Part shown: positions 8,674 to 16,280 of the stretch, one piece after another | Layout: each line of letters starts with the position of its first letter | Numbering within the stretch: position 1 is the first letter of the stretch | Origin: Paenibacillus riograndensis SBR5 | Lineage (GTDB): Bacteria > Bacillota > Bacilli > Paenibacillales > Paenibacillaceae | Length of the DNA: 64,000 nt | Assembly: GCF_000981585.1 (NCBI RefSeq) | Contig: NZ_LN831776.1 | Span: 5,749,187-5,813,186 of the forward strand | Reading direction: 5' to 3' | Notes under the pieces: generated by a model | Seen by the model: only the letters and a program-made list of their open reading frames with translations | The model's database searches: none | What the model was told of the DNA's origin: nothing | Program-made: the position numbers and the translations under genes

Positions 8674-8733
8674 AAAATTTTCACCCGGTTATAATACCGG
8701 ATAAGGCCTCCATCATGCTTGCATGCAGCCAAT

Positions 8734-8750
8734 CTGTAGTTCGTCTGTAG
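8734..8750. promoter_or_regulatory. CTGTAG direct repeat, possible response-regulator site
   Basis: CTGTAG-N5-CTGTAG, an 11-bp-period direct repeat, within AATCTGTAGTTCGTCTGTAG. The same arrangement is found before the response-regulator gene at 11443-11459. Here it lies upstream of the mur promoter, with its centre about 135 bases before the expected start site, and past the terminator of the vanZ-like gene. Confidence 0.45.
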
Positions 8751-8770
8751 CGGCGGGAAAGGAAGGCGAG

Positions 8771-8801
8771 AAATAAAAAAGACCGGCAGGAATACCTGCC
8801 G
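8771..8801 (-). terminator. Intrinsic terminator after the vanZ-like gene
   Basis: CGGCAGG-aata-CCTGCCG (8784-8801) is a perfect 7-bp stem. Read on the minus strand it is followed by GTCTTTTTTATTT, the uridine tract of an intrinsic terminator. It lies 29 bases past the vanZ-like stop codon. Confidence 0.8.
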
Positions 8802-8829
8802 ATCAAACTTGTATATTCAATAAGGTTAC

Positions 8830-9378
8830 TCAGAGGCGTAATTTCACGAAGAATAACAAATATAATAAATAAGGCAATCCTATTGCGGATAGTATTGTGA
8901 TTACAGCACGTACTTTTTTCTGATCCCGTAATATTAGCAGTAAAAACTTATAACCTATTACACCAACTAATCCACCCACGCAATTTAGAATTATATCATC
9001 AACATCTGCTGCTCCGATGCCTAAAAGCCCCTGAGTAATTTCAACAAATAAACTTACTATAAATATTAATAGCAGATTGGTTGTTGCTCTTTTATCTTTT
9101 TTGAATAATGTCAAATAGGTGCCAAGAGGAATAAAGATCTCTATATTGCCAACCACATTAGCAAATGAGAATTTTTTAATAGCGGCAGAGCTGCTAAATA
9201 AATATTCCATTATGCTATTAAAAGGAATGAGATTGATTGACCTGACTATCGTTCTTTGACTATTAAACAAATCCAAATGCGAAACTCTGGATAATAACAA
9301 TAATTTAGTTAAAAAAAGCATGTAACAAATGAAAACTCCAGATAAAAAGACCGTTTCAATTCTCTCTCGTTTATTCAT
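8830..9378 (-). CDS. VanZ-like family membrane protein
   Basis: 182-residue membrane protein of the VanZ-like family, with about five hydrophobic segments: an N-terminal one (10-30), two central ones, and two near the C-terminus. Family marks are INLIPFNSI near residue 50, NVVGNIEIFIPLG near 75 and DVDDIILNCVGGLVG near 125. The first VanZ was linked to teicoplanin resistance, but most family members have no known function. It starts 18 bases after the histidine-kinase stop, so it is the last gene of the regulator-kinase operon. Confidence 0.78.
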   Translation of the reverse strand: MNKRERIETVFLSGVFICYMLFLTKLLLLSRVSHLDLFNSQRTIVRSINLIPFNSIMEYLFSSSAAIKKFSFANVVGNIEIFIPLGTYLTLFKKDKRATTNLLLIFIVSLFVEITQGLLGIGAADVDDIILNCVGGLVGVIGYKFLLLILRDQKKVRAVITILSAIGLPYLLYLLFFVKLRL

Positions 9379-9396
9379 AATACCTGCTTTCTTTGC

Positions 9397-10746
9397 TTAC
9401 ATCTTCGGCAATTCAATCCAAAATAAGACGCCGTCCGGGGTGTTTTCCAAAGCGAAACCAATGTCCATTGCTTCTAGCGTTCTCTGAACAATGGTCAGTC
9501 CCAGGCCGCTCCGTCCGTTTTTTCGGCTCCGCGCCTGATCTACACGGTAGAATGGGGCAAATAGCTTCGGCAGAACCGCATCGTCAATCCTCGCCCTTGT
9601 GTTCAGTACGCAAAGGCGGTATTGGTCAGCAACAGGCTTGCTCCATATCCGAATCTCGCCGCCTCCAGGAGTATTCTGCACCGCATTCAATATGATGTTG
9701 GAAAGCACCTTCTTTAACATTTGAGGATCAGTAAAGCAGGTCTGACCTTCAAGAATATTCATAACCATACGCTGACCGTTTGCCTCAGACAATGTCCGGT
9801 AATTAGGCAGCATGTCAGCAACTATATGTCTTATATCCAGTCTTTCAGGAACGGGTACGATTTTCCCATTGTTCAGATTCATAATTTCCAGTATTTCAGA
9901 AATCATTTTGCTCTGCGCATCCATCATCTTCACGCATTCGCGCAGGTATTTGGGGTGGTCTTTGTAGTCGCCTACATTTTCAAGCATTCCCTCCAACAAG
10001 ACGCTTGTGGCTGCGATAGGCGTTTTGAGTTCATGGGAAGCTGCCGAGAAAAAATACCGCTGTGTTTCCTCGAGCTCGCGTTCCCGTAAGATTTCGTCCT
10101 CTAATTTGGAGATAGTGTCTTTCAGCTTGTCGTACATGGAATGAATGTCGCGGGCTAATGTGCCAAGTTCATCTTTACGCTCCGGCAGGGGCGGGACTTC
10201 TTCGAGATTAGACATCTTGCTTGTATTATTCGCCAAAGTTTGGATTGGTTTCGTCATCTGCCGGGCAAAGACAAACGCGCCTATGACGCAGACGGCAAGC
10301 ATGGCAGACAACATAACAAGCGCACGCGCAATCCACTTATCATAGTTCACCGCAAAAACGTCATCTCTCAAAGCGTGAAAATTATAGTCTTTGTTGAGAT
10401 TCACAAGAATCGTGGAGTTCTTGCCGCCAGGGGGCTGCTGGCCAATAGCGATGCCGGATATATCGGCACCGGGCGTTTTGTAAATAATGTGTCCGGCTTT
10501 ATCTCTGATATAAAATTGAAAAGATGGGTCTCTTTCATAGAAGCGTCTTGCCAATTCAGTGATGTCGTCTTCCCCTTGCGACTGGTCGGCCATGCGCTGA
10601 AAGGTGTCGCTGATTCCCTCCATTCGGAGACGTGAGAAGTAGAACATAAGCTGTTGCGAAAACAGGGCTGCCGTCGCACCGACCAACAATGCCGAGAAAA
10701 TTATGGTGTATATGAATACCTTGATGAATATACCGCTTCTCTTCAT
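9397..10746 (-). CDS. Sensor histidine kinase, VanS/VncS-like
   Basis: 449-residue membrane kinase. A first membrane segment at about 7-30 and a second at about 140-162 bracket an extracellular sensor of roughly 110 residues. Then come a HAMP segment, a HisKA domain with the phospho-accepting His in SHELKTPIAATSVL (about residue 244), an N box NIILNAVQNTP and a G box GRSGLGLTIV. Its start overlaps the response-regulator stop by ATGA. The pairing with an OmpR-type regulator and a VanZ-like protein hints at a cell-wall signal; the ligand is unknown. Confidence 0.88.
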   Translation of the reverse strand: MKRSGIFIKVFIYTIIFSALLVGATAALFSQQLMFYFSRLRMEGISDTFQRMADQSQGEDDITELARRFYERDPSFQFYIRDKAGHIIYKTPGADISGIAIGQQPPGGKNSTILVNLNKDYNFHALRDDVFAVNYDKWIARALVMLSAMLAVCVIGAFVFARQMTKPIQTLANNTSKMSNLEEVPPLPERKDELGTLARDIHSMYDKLKDTISKLEDEILRERELEETQRYFFSAASHELKTPIAATSVLLEGMLENVGDYKDHPKYLRECVKMMDAQSKMISEILEIMNLNNGKIVPVPERLDIRHIVADMLPNYRTLSEANGQRMVMNILEGQTCFTDPQMLKKVLSNIILNAVQNTPGGGEIRIWSKPVADQYRLCVLNTRARIDDAVLPKLFAPFYRVDQARSRKNGRSGLGLTIVQRTLEAMDIGFALENTPDGVLFWIELPKM

Positions 10747-11408
10747 GTCGCTTCTTCCTCCAACCGGTAACCTACGCCGCGAACCGTCTTGATGATATTA
10801 TCAGGCAACTTCGCCCGCAGGTTTTTGATGTGGGTATGCACGGTGCTGCCGTCACCGTCAAAATCATAACCCCACACGCGGGATAAGATAGTTTCATGAG
10901 ATAGCGTCCTCCCCGTGTTCTGAACCAATAACATAAGGATTTCAAATTCTTTTAATGTCAGGGGCACTTCCGTGCTGCCGTAGATTGCTTTAAAATCCTC
11001 CGGCAGAAGCGTCAGCTTGCCAAAGCGGATTTCCCGCGCCAACGCCCCGCTTCGCCGGAGCAGGGCTTCCACACGTTTCAGCAGAAGCTGGATTTTGAAC
11101 GGCTTTGTCACATAATCGTCCGCTTCGCCGTCAAACGCCCGGATTTGATTATCGTCGTCTGAAAGAGCGGTCATCATCAAAACAGGCGTATTATTCAGCT
11201 TGCGAAACTCCCGTAAAAGCTCGTGACCACTTAGGCCTGGCAGCATGATGTCGAGAATGACAAGGTGGTAAACATTATCATAAAAGTTTTTAAGCGCTTC
11301 GCTGCCATCTAGGCAGGCGTCTACTTTATATCCGGCTTCGCTTAAAAAGGTTTTGACGGTATTACATATATGCTCGTCATCCTCGACAAGCAGAATTCGT
11401 ATGCCCAT
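10743..11408 (-). CDS. OmpR/PhoB-family response regulator
   Basis: 221-residue regulator: a receiver domain (1-115) with acidic pair EDD, phospho-accepting Asp in LVILDIMLPGLSG and conserved Lys in DDYVTKPF, then a winged-helix DNA-binding domain (about 125-218). The frame can be extended 79 codons upstream, but that part has no domain and the ATG at 11408 follows AGGAGGG by 6 bases. It is coupled to the kinase gene by an ATGA overlap. A CTGTAG direct repeat in its own promoter suggests autoregulation. Confidence 0.9.
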   Translation of the reverse strand: MGIRILLVEDDEHICNTVKTFLSEAGYKVDACLDGSEALKNFYDNVYHLVILDIMLPGLSGHELLREFRKLNNTPVLMMTALSDDDNQIRAFDGEADDYVTKPFKIQLLLKRVEALLRRSGALAREIRFGKLTLLPEDFKAIYGSTEVPLTLKEFEILMLLVQNTGRTLSHETILSRVWGYDFDGDGSTVHTHIKNLRAKLPDNIIKTVRGVGYRLEEEAT

Positions 11409-11442
11409 AAATATCCCTCCTGAAAAAAGATAGCACAGTAAT

Positions 11443-11459
11443 CTGTAGTTTGACTGTAG
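11443..11459. promoter_or_regulatory. CTGTAG direct repeat in the response-regulator promoter
   Basis: AATCTGTAGTTTGACTGTAG contains CTGTAG-N5-CTGTAG, the 11-bp-period repeat usual for OmpR-family binding sites. On the minus strand it ends 10 bases before an extended -10 (TGCTATCTT) and there is no good -35 box, which fits a promoter activated by the regulator itself. It matches the element at 8734-8750. Confidence 0.55.
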
Positions 11460-11511
11460 ATTTAAGATTTTTTTCGCCCAAGAGCGCTCAAAGCGCATAT
11501 CGGATTGCCCA

Positions 11512-11540
11512 TTGTGCATTTTTGCCCTTTGGGCAATAAT
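11512..11540 (+). promoter_or_regulatory. Promoter and operator of the TetR-MMPL operon
   Basis: TTGTGC (11512-11517), a 17-base spacer and AATAAT (11535-11540) make a plausible sigma-A promoter. The spacer holds TTGCCC-TTT-GGGCAA (11522-11536), a perfect palindrome placed where a TetR-type repressor would block RNA polymerase. The regulator encoded next is the obvious candidate. Confidence 0.55.
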
Positions 11541-11601
11541 AGAATATATAAAAAAGAGCCCAGGCAGTTGTCTGTGCTCAAGAAAGGAGGACGCATGGAA
11601 C

Positions 11602-12219
11602 TTGAATCCCAAGCCGACGCTGCGTGACAAAAAAAAGGAAGCCACTGCCTATGCCTTGGCTGAAGCTGCCTTTGAGCTTGCGCTTGAACATGGAATGGAC
11701 GGCTTCATCGTTGACGATGTTGTCCTGAAGGCCAACTTTTCCCGGCGGACTTTTGCCAATTACTTCTCTTGCAAAGAGGAAGCGGTAGCGGAGTATTTTA
11801 TCGGTAACGCTTCAAAAGAGGACAGGAATATGCTGCTCAAGGATTTGCCTCCGGATGCAACACCGCTGGACGCCTTGTACAACCTGCTCAAGCTGCAGTT
11901 TACCTCTGAGTTTCTGTATAAATTACGGCAGTTCGTATTGCTCGCGAATCAGTATCCATCTCTGGAGCCTTATATCCTCAGCGTATTCCGCCGCTTGCAG
12001 ATCGCCGCGCAGGAAACGCTCGAACAGTTCTCCCATGGACGCTATGCAGACGGGTATACCCATCTGCTTGCCGGAGCTGTCTACGGAGCATTCGTGCCTA
12101 TTCTGGACGGGCGGCTAAACGTGCTGCTGCCGGGTGAATCACAGGAAGAGGACTCTGGCGCTATGTCATTTGACCAATACTTAAATTCTATGTTTGCTTA
12201 TTTACACAACGGCTTCTAA
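11602..12219 (+). CDS. TetR/AcrR-family transcriptional regulator
   Basis: TetR-type regulator with an N-terminal helix-turn-helix (about 12-60; the recognition part is ...VVLKANFSRRTFANYFSCKEEAV) and a variable ligand domain. The frame is open from 11512, but no domain lies there. The only ATG close to AGGAGG (11595) opens a 10-codon frame that stops at once. The TTG at 11602, 11 bases after GGAGG, gives a protein of normal length (205 aa) and is chosen with some doubt. It ends 28 bases before the MMPL transporter and probably represses it. Confidence 0.8.
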   Translation: MNPKPTLRDKKKEATAYALAEAAFELALEHGMDGFIVDDVVLKANFSRRTFANYFSCKEEAVAEYFIGNASKEDRNMLLKDLPPDATPLDALYNLLKLQFTSEFLYKLRQFVLLANQYPSLEPYILSVFRRLQIAAQETLEQFSHGRYADGYTHLLAGAVYGAFVPILDGRLNVLLPGESQEEDSGAMSFDQYLNSMFAYLHNGF

Positions 12220-12247
12220 ATCAGAGATACAAAGGAGAAACCAATAC

Positions 12248-14608
12248 ATGTCAACTTTTCTGTACCGATTAGGTAAATCGGCTTATTCCAAGCCGTGGTA
12301 TTTCCTCGCGGCCTGGATCGTCATTCTTGGTGTCGTAGGAGCCTTGCTTGGCGCCAATGGCATAAATTCCAGCTCCGAAATGAAAATTGAAGGCACGGAA
12401 TCGCAAAAAGTGCTGGATAAGCTGGCTGCGGAGCTTCCCGCCGCTGCCGGCGGACAGGCGAGCGTCGCCTTCACCGCACCGGATGGCGAACGTCTGGACA
12501 CACCCGAGCGGGTAGCGCTGATCCAGAAGGCTATCAATGATGTCTACAGCATGGACTATATCATCAACCCCGCCGAACTGGCCGCCGAAGCTGCGGCAGC
12601 TGCTGCGGCTCAAGCTGGAGCCGCAGACCCGGCGGAGGCCGGACAAGCGGCGGCGGCGAACCCGGCAGCGGCCGGACAGGCTGCGGCGGCGGACCCGGCG
12701 GCTGCTGGACAAGCGGCTCCGTACGGCCCGCTCATGGCGAACGGCGTTCCGGTTCCCGGTGTCATGCTGTCCGCCGACGGCAGCATCGCGCTGTTCCAGT
12801 TCCAGTTCACCGTACAGCAGACGTCGCTGCCCTCTTCCGTACCGGATAACGTCATCAAAGCTGTGACTGCGGTCGAGCAGGCAGGCTCCGGCATCACTGC
12901 GATTCCGAGCGATTCGCTGAAAAGCACGCCGTCCATCGGATCGACGGAGGCGGTCGGTGTTGTCGTCGCCGCCGTTGTGCTGTTTATTACGCTTGGCTCG
13001 GTTGTTGCCGCCGGGCTGCCGCTGATCACCGCGCTCCTCGGTGTTGCGATCAGCGTTGGGGGCGCTTTTGCCCTCTCTAATCTCATCCAGATGAATGACA
13101 TTACGCCGATTCTTGCGGTCATGATCGGTCTGGCGGTCGGCATCGACTATTCGCTGTTTATCGTGAACCGGCAGCGCCGGTTGATTCTTGATGAGAAATT
13201 AAGCGCCCGCGAAGCGGCAAGCCGGGCGGTTGGCACCGCCGGCAGCGCCGTATTTTTCGCCGGACTGACCGTCATTATCGCCCTCTGCGGTATGCTGGTC
13301 ATCGGCATTGGATTTTTGTCGACGATGGCTCTGGTTGCCGCTGTCAGCGTTCTGGTCAATGTCCTGCTGGCGCTGACCCTGCTGCCTGCGCTGCTGGGCC
13401 TGGTCGGTGAACGGATCTGCACCGCCAAAGCCCGCACGAAAAAAGCGGCTTCAGGTAACAATGCCCACCACGGCTTCTCACACCGCTGGGCAAACGCTAC
13501 GGTGAAATACCGCTGGGTCATCATTATTCTGGTGGTCCTGGTTCTTGGAACGGCGGCGATTCCGGTAACAAAAATGGAGCTGGGCATTCCATCCGGCGCT
13601 TCGGCAAATCTGGACACCCCGGCACGCCAAAGCTATGACATTATCTCCAAAGGCTTCGGCGAGGGCTTTAACGGACCGCTTCTGCTTGTAGCTGAACCGA
13701 AAAACCCATCCGGTAAAATTTCGCTGGAGACGCTGGGCAAGCTGGTTCAGGGGCTGCAAATGCATGATAACGTCACGCTGGTGTCCCCAATGGGCGTCAA
13801 CGCAACCGGCGATATCGCCATCATCAGTCTGATCCCGAAAACCGGCCCGACGGATACAGAGACAAGAGAGCTGGTGCAGGAGCTGCGTGATCCCGCCTCC
13901 AGCCTGGCATCCGGAAATGAACTGACGCTTGGTGTGACCGGCTTCACCGCCATCAACATCGATATGTCCTCCAAGCTTTCCGACGCATTCCCTGTATACA
14001 TCGGTATTATCGTTATCCTGTCGCTGATCATCCTGCTGCTCGTATTCCGGTCGGTCATCGTTCCAATCAAAGCAACGGTCGGCTTTATTCTCAGCGTCCT
14101 TGCCACCTTCGGCCTGACTACAGCTGTCTATCAGTGGGGATGGCTGCACTCTCTGTTTGGTTTTGATACCGGAGGACCGCTGCTCAGCTTTATGCCGATT
14201 CTGGTCACTGGCATTCTGTACGGGCTGGCAATGGATTATCAGGTTTTCCTGGTCAGCTCCATGCGCGAGGCTTACGTCCACGGACGCCATGGCAAGGAAA
14301 GTGTCGTCCACGGCTACGATCTCGCCAGCCGCGTTGTGCTTGCCGCAGGCATAATCATGGTTTCCGTCTTCGCCGGGTTTATTTTTGCCCCTGACGCGAT
14401 GATCAAACAGATCGGCTTCGCGCTGGCCTTCGGCATCCTGATCGATGCTTTCATCATCCGTATGACGCTTGTTCCGGCCGTAATGGCAGTCTTCGGCGAC
14501 AAAGCCTGGTGGCTGCCGAAATGGCTGGACCGCCTGCTGCCGAACCTCGATGTCGAAGGCGATAAGCTGATCGCCAAGCTTCATGCCGAGGGCGGAGATA
14601 CGAAATAA
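12248..14608 (+). CDS. MMPL/RND-family membrane transporter
   Basis: 786-residue transporter of the MMPL group (YdfJ/YdgH-like), which exports lipids or drugs. It shows the expected plan: one N-terminal membrane segment (about 18-38), an external loop, about five segments with the conserved AVMIGLAVGIDYSLFIVNRQRR, then a second loop and a second set of segments with GILYGLAMDYQVFLVSSMREA. The ATG at 12248 follows AAGGAG by 11 bases; the frame is open earlier but overlaps the TetR gene. The first external loop carries an Ala-rich insertion (about 109-157) made of an 11-residue repeat. It forms an operon with the TetR gene. Confidence 0.9.
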   Translation: MSTFLYRLGKSAYSKPWYFLAAWIVILGVVGALLGANGINSSSEMKIEGTESQKVLDKLAAELPAAAGGQASVAFTAPDGERLDTPERVALIQKAINDVYSMDYIINPAELAAEAAAAAAAQAGAADPAEAGQAAAANPAAAGQAAAADPAAAGQAAPYGPLMANGVPVPGVMLSADGSIALFQFQFTVQQTSLPSSVPDNVIKAVTAVEQAGSGITAIPSDSLKSTPSIGSTEAVGVVVAAVVLFITLGSVVAAGLPLITALLGVAISVGGAFALSNLIQMNDITPILAVMIGLAVGIDYSLFIVNRQRRLILDEKLSAREAASRAVGTAGSAVFFAGLTVIIALCGMLVIGIGFLSTMALVAAVSVLVNVLLALTLLPALLGLVGERICTAKARTKKAASGNNAHHGFSHRWANATVKYRWVIIILVVLVLGTAAIPVTKMELGIPSGASANLDTPARQSYDIISKGFGEGFNGPLLLVAEPKNPSGKISLETLGKLVQGLQMHDNVTLVSPMGVNATGDIAIISLIPKTGPTDTETRELVQELRDPASSLASGNELTLGVTGFTAINIDMSSKLSDAFPVYIGIIVILSLIILLLVFRSVIVPIKATVGFILSVLATFGLTTAVYQWGWLHSLFGFDTGGPLLSFMPILVTGILYGLAMDYQVFLVSSMREAYVHGRHGKESVVHGYDLASRVVLAAGIIMVSVFAGFIFAPDAMIKQIGFALAFGILIDAFIIRMTLVPAVMAVFGDKAWWLPKWLDRLLPNLDVEGDKLIAKLHAEGGDTK
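12617..12718 (+). repeat. In-frame 33-bp tandem repeat in the MMPL gene
   Basis: Three copies of a 33-base unit encode AADPAEAGQAA, AANPAAAGQAA and AADPAAAGQAA (acidic/Asn residue at 127, 138 and 149). A short poly-Ala run precedes them. The repeat lies in the first external loop of the transporter and is very GC-rich. Copy number probably varies between strains. Confidence 0.75.
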
Positions 14609-14670
14609 AATCCCCCACAAAGTGGAGCCTGCATAGAAGCTAATTCAGATACTTTGCGGGGACCCAATGT

Positions 14671-14718
14671 AAAGAGCAGAGCCTGCGGACAATGTCTGCC
14701 GGCTCTGCTCTTTTTACA
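14671..14718 (+). terminator. Intrinsic terminator after the MMPL gene
   Basis: AAAGAGCAGAGCC (14671-14683) pairs with GGCTCTGCTCTTT (14701-14713), and the inner GC-GAC/GTC-GC pairs extend the stem. TTTTT follows. A second inverted repeat (CCCCACAAAGT/ACTTTGCGGGG, about 14613-14661) lies between it and the stop codon. Confidence 0.85.
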
Positions 14719-14767
14719 AACTGAAGATAGTCGAGTGTTTATGAGGACTGCACTTTCTGTTTAATTG

Positions 14768-14890
14768 CACTTTGTACAATAGAAAGCCGGGCATTCTGCG
14801 CCGAATCGCATTCTGCTGCATTTCGTGCAGCAGATTCCATTTTCCCGCTGATTTAGGGATCATCTATTGTATAAAGTACAATAGAATGTC
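14768..14890. repeat. Dispersed intergenic repeat family R1, copy near 14.8 kb
   Basis: Three diverged units with palindromic cores: TTGTACAATAGAA (about 14772), CTGCTGCA-tttcg-TGCAGCAG (about 14813-14833) and ATTGTATAAAGTACAAT (about 14868). They share the core layout of the four tandem units near 42.7-42.9 kb (TTGTTGTA...GTGCAAGATT). The last unit runs into the end of the decayed esterase gene. Confidence 0.5.
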
Positions 14891-15410
14891 GGCTAGCCCA
14901 GTCTGAGCTTCAAGTCGTTCGAGCAGGGACAGCTTCCAGACCTGTTTCCCTTCTTCATTGTACGATAGAGTGTTGCGCACAGACTCTATTCCATTGAATG
15001 GTGAATCGGCGGCATCGTGGTCCAGAATATCATTATATTTACCTAAGGTAAGCAGATCTGAAACTCCGTAATAATCAATTATTGCACTCACTTCGTCCGT
15101 CTGTTCACTATAAAGGCCGTTATCATATTCTCCTATGGTAAGACCGGTCATTAATGAAAGGTGTCCGCCGGAGGAATCCCCCCATACCGCGACCCTGTTC
15201 AGATCAATCCCGTATTCTCCAGCATGTTTACGCATAAACAGGATCGCACATTTGACGTCCTCTACAGCGGCTGGGAATTTTGTGATGCCGGTGTCCCTGA
15301 TTTCAACGCTTGCTATCACATTTCCCTTTGCTGCTGTATGGCAAAAATAATCCGGGTTCCTTCCGGTATTTCATTGGCTGCCGCTGTCCGATCCACTTTA
15401 AGACACTCCT
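14864..15410 (-). pseudogene. Remnant of an alpha/beta-hydrolase (esterase) gene
   Basis: The best open stretch (14864-15319, GTG start) encodes about 150 residues of a BD-FAE-like carboxylesterase, with VIASVEIRDTGITKFPAAVEDVK and the nucleophile elbow GDSSGG. The upstream part of the fold (oxyanion HGGG region) is missing. Weak similarity goes on in the same frame only as far as a stop, and some reading in another frame suggests a frameshift. The C-terminal His part is lost where a repeat-family R1 unit begins. It is most likely a dead gene. Confidence 0.65.
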
Positions 15411-15493
15411 TAAAAATGTAAGAAATTCGCTGTATTCAATCAAATTTCTTCATTATATTATAATATAGACATTTCTTGCTAGGAGGGGAAAAG

Positions 15494-16258
15494 ATGGCCC
15501 ATATTCACTATGCTGAATCCAACACCACGCATGCCGGCAATTTTGTTATTGATGTTCCCGTGGGCTATCACTGGCTCCTTGTGATCACCAAGACTCCGGC
15601 GCAATTCTGGGTAAATGGCGGGCTCAAGGAATACCCTGCTCACAGCGCAATCCTCTATCGCCCATTGCAGAAAGTCTATTACCGGGCCTGCACCGATCGT
15701 TTTATCAATGACTGGGTCCGCTTCGAGTCCGATGAACCTTATATTTCCGAATCCCCCCTTCCGCTCGGCGTTCCCTTTGCCCTAAGTGACCCGGACTTCT
15801 GCCACAAACTGTTTGAACTGCTTGTCATCGAACATCATTTTAACCGGGATTGCAAAGAATCTTCCATCGACTATTTGCTCCGGACGCTGTTCAACAAGCT
15901 ATGGGAATCCTACTTCCATGATGATATTACGCCTCAATACTACAAATTACTGAAACTGCGCACCGTTATTCAAAACAACCCCGGCGAATACTGGACGGTT
16001 TCAAAAATGGCGGATTCTCTTGGAATCAGCCCGGGCTATCTACAGAACATCTACAAAAAAACATTTGGAATTTCCTGCATGGATGATGTCATCAACAGCC
16101 GGATTCGTATGGCCAAAGAATACTTGATTCACAACGCCCAAAGCATAGCTGAAGTCGCTTCCCGGTGCGGATATCAAAACGTGGAACACTTCTGCAGGCA
16201 ATTCAAAAAACTGACCGGATATACACCGAGAAACTTTCAGAAGCATATAAAAGGTTAA
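15494..16258 (+). CDS. AraC-family transcriptional regulator
   Basis: 254-residue regulator with an N-terminal cupin-like sensing domain (about 1-140) and two C-terminal AraC helix-turn-helix motifs (about 155-252; ISPGYLQNIYKKTFGISCMDDVINSRI and SIAEVASRCGYQNVEHFCRQFKKLTGYTPRNFQK). The ATG at 15494 follows AGGAGGGG by 5 bases; an in-frame TTG upstream lies before that site and is not used. A TATAAT lies about 30 bases upstream. It ends 22 bases from the convergent carboxylesterase gene. Its target is unknown. Confidence 0.88.
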   Translation: MAHIHYAESNTTHAGNFVIDVPVGYHWLLVITKTPAQFWVNGGLKEYPAHSAILYRPLQKVYYRACTDRFINDWVRFESDEPYISESPLPLGVPFALSDPDFCHKLFELLVIEHHFNRDCKESSIDYLLRTLFNKLWESYFHDDITPQYYKLLKLRTVIQNNPGEYWTVSKMADSLGISPGYLQNIYKKTFGISCMDDVINSRIRMAKEYLIHNAQSIAEVASRCGYQNVEHFCRQFKKLTGYTPRNFQKHIKG

Positions 16259-16280
16259 TGTTCCATTTGGGCAGCACCGC

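Noticed and set aside
13478-14620. 380-codon open frame opposite the MMPL gene
   Set aside because: It has no family features and lies wholly over the transporter gene; high GC keeps the antisense frame open.
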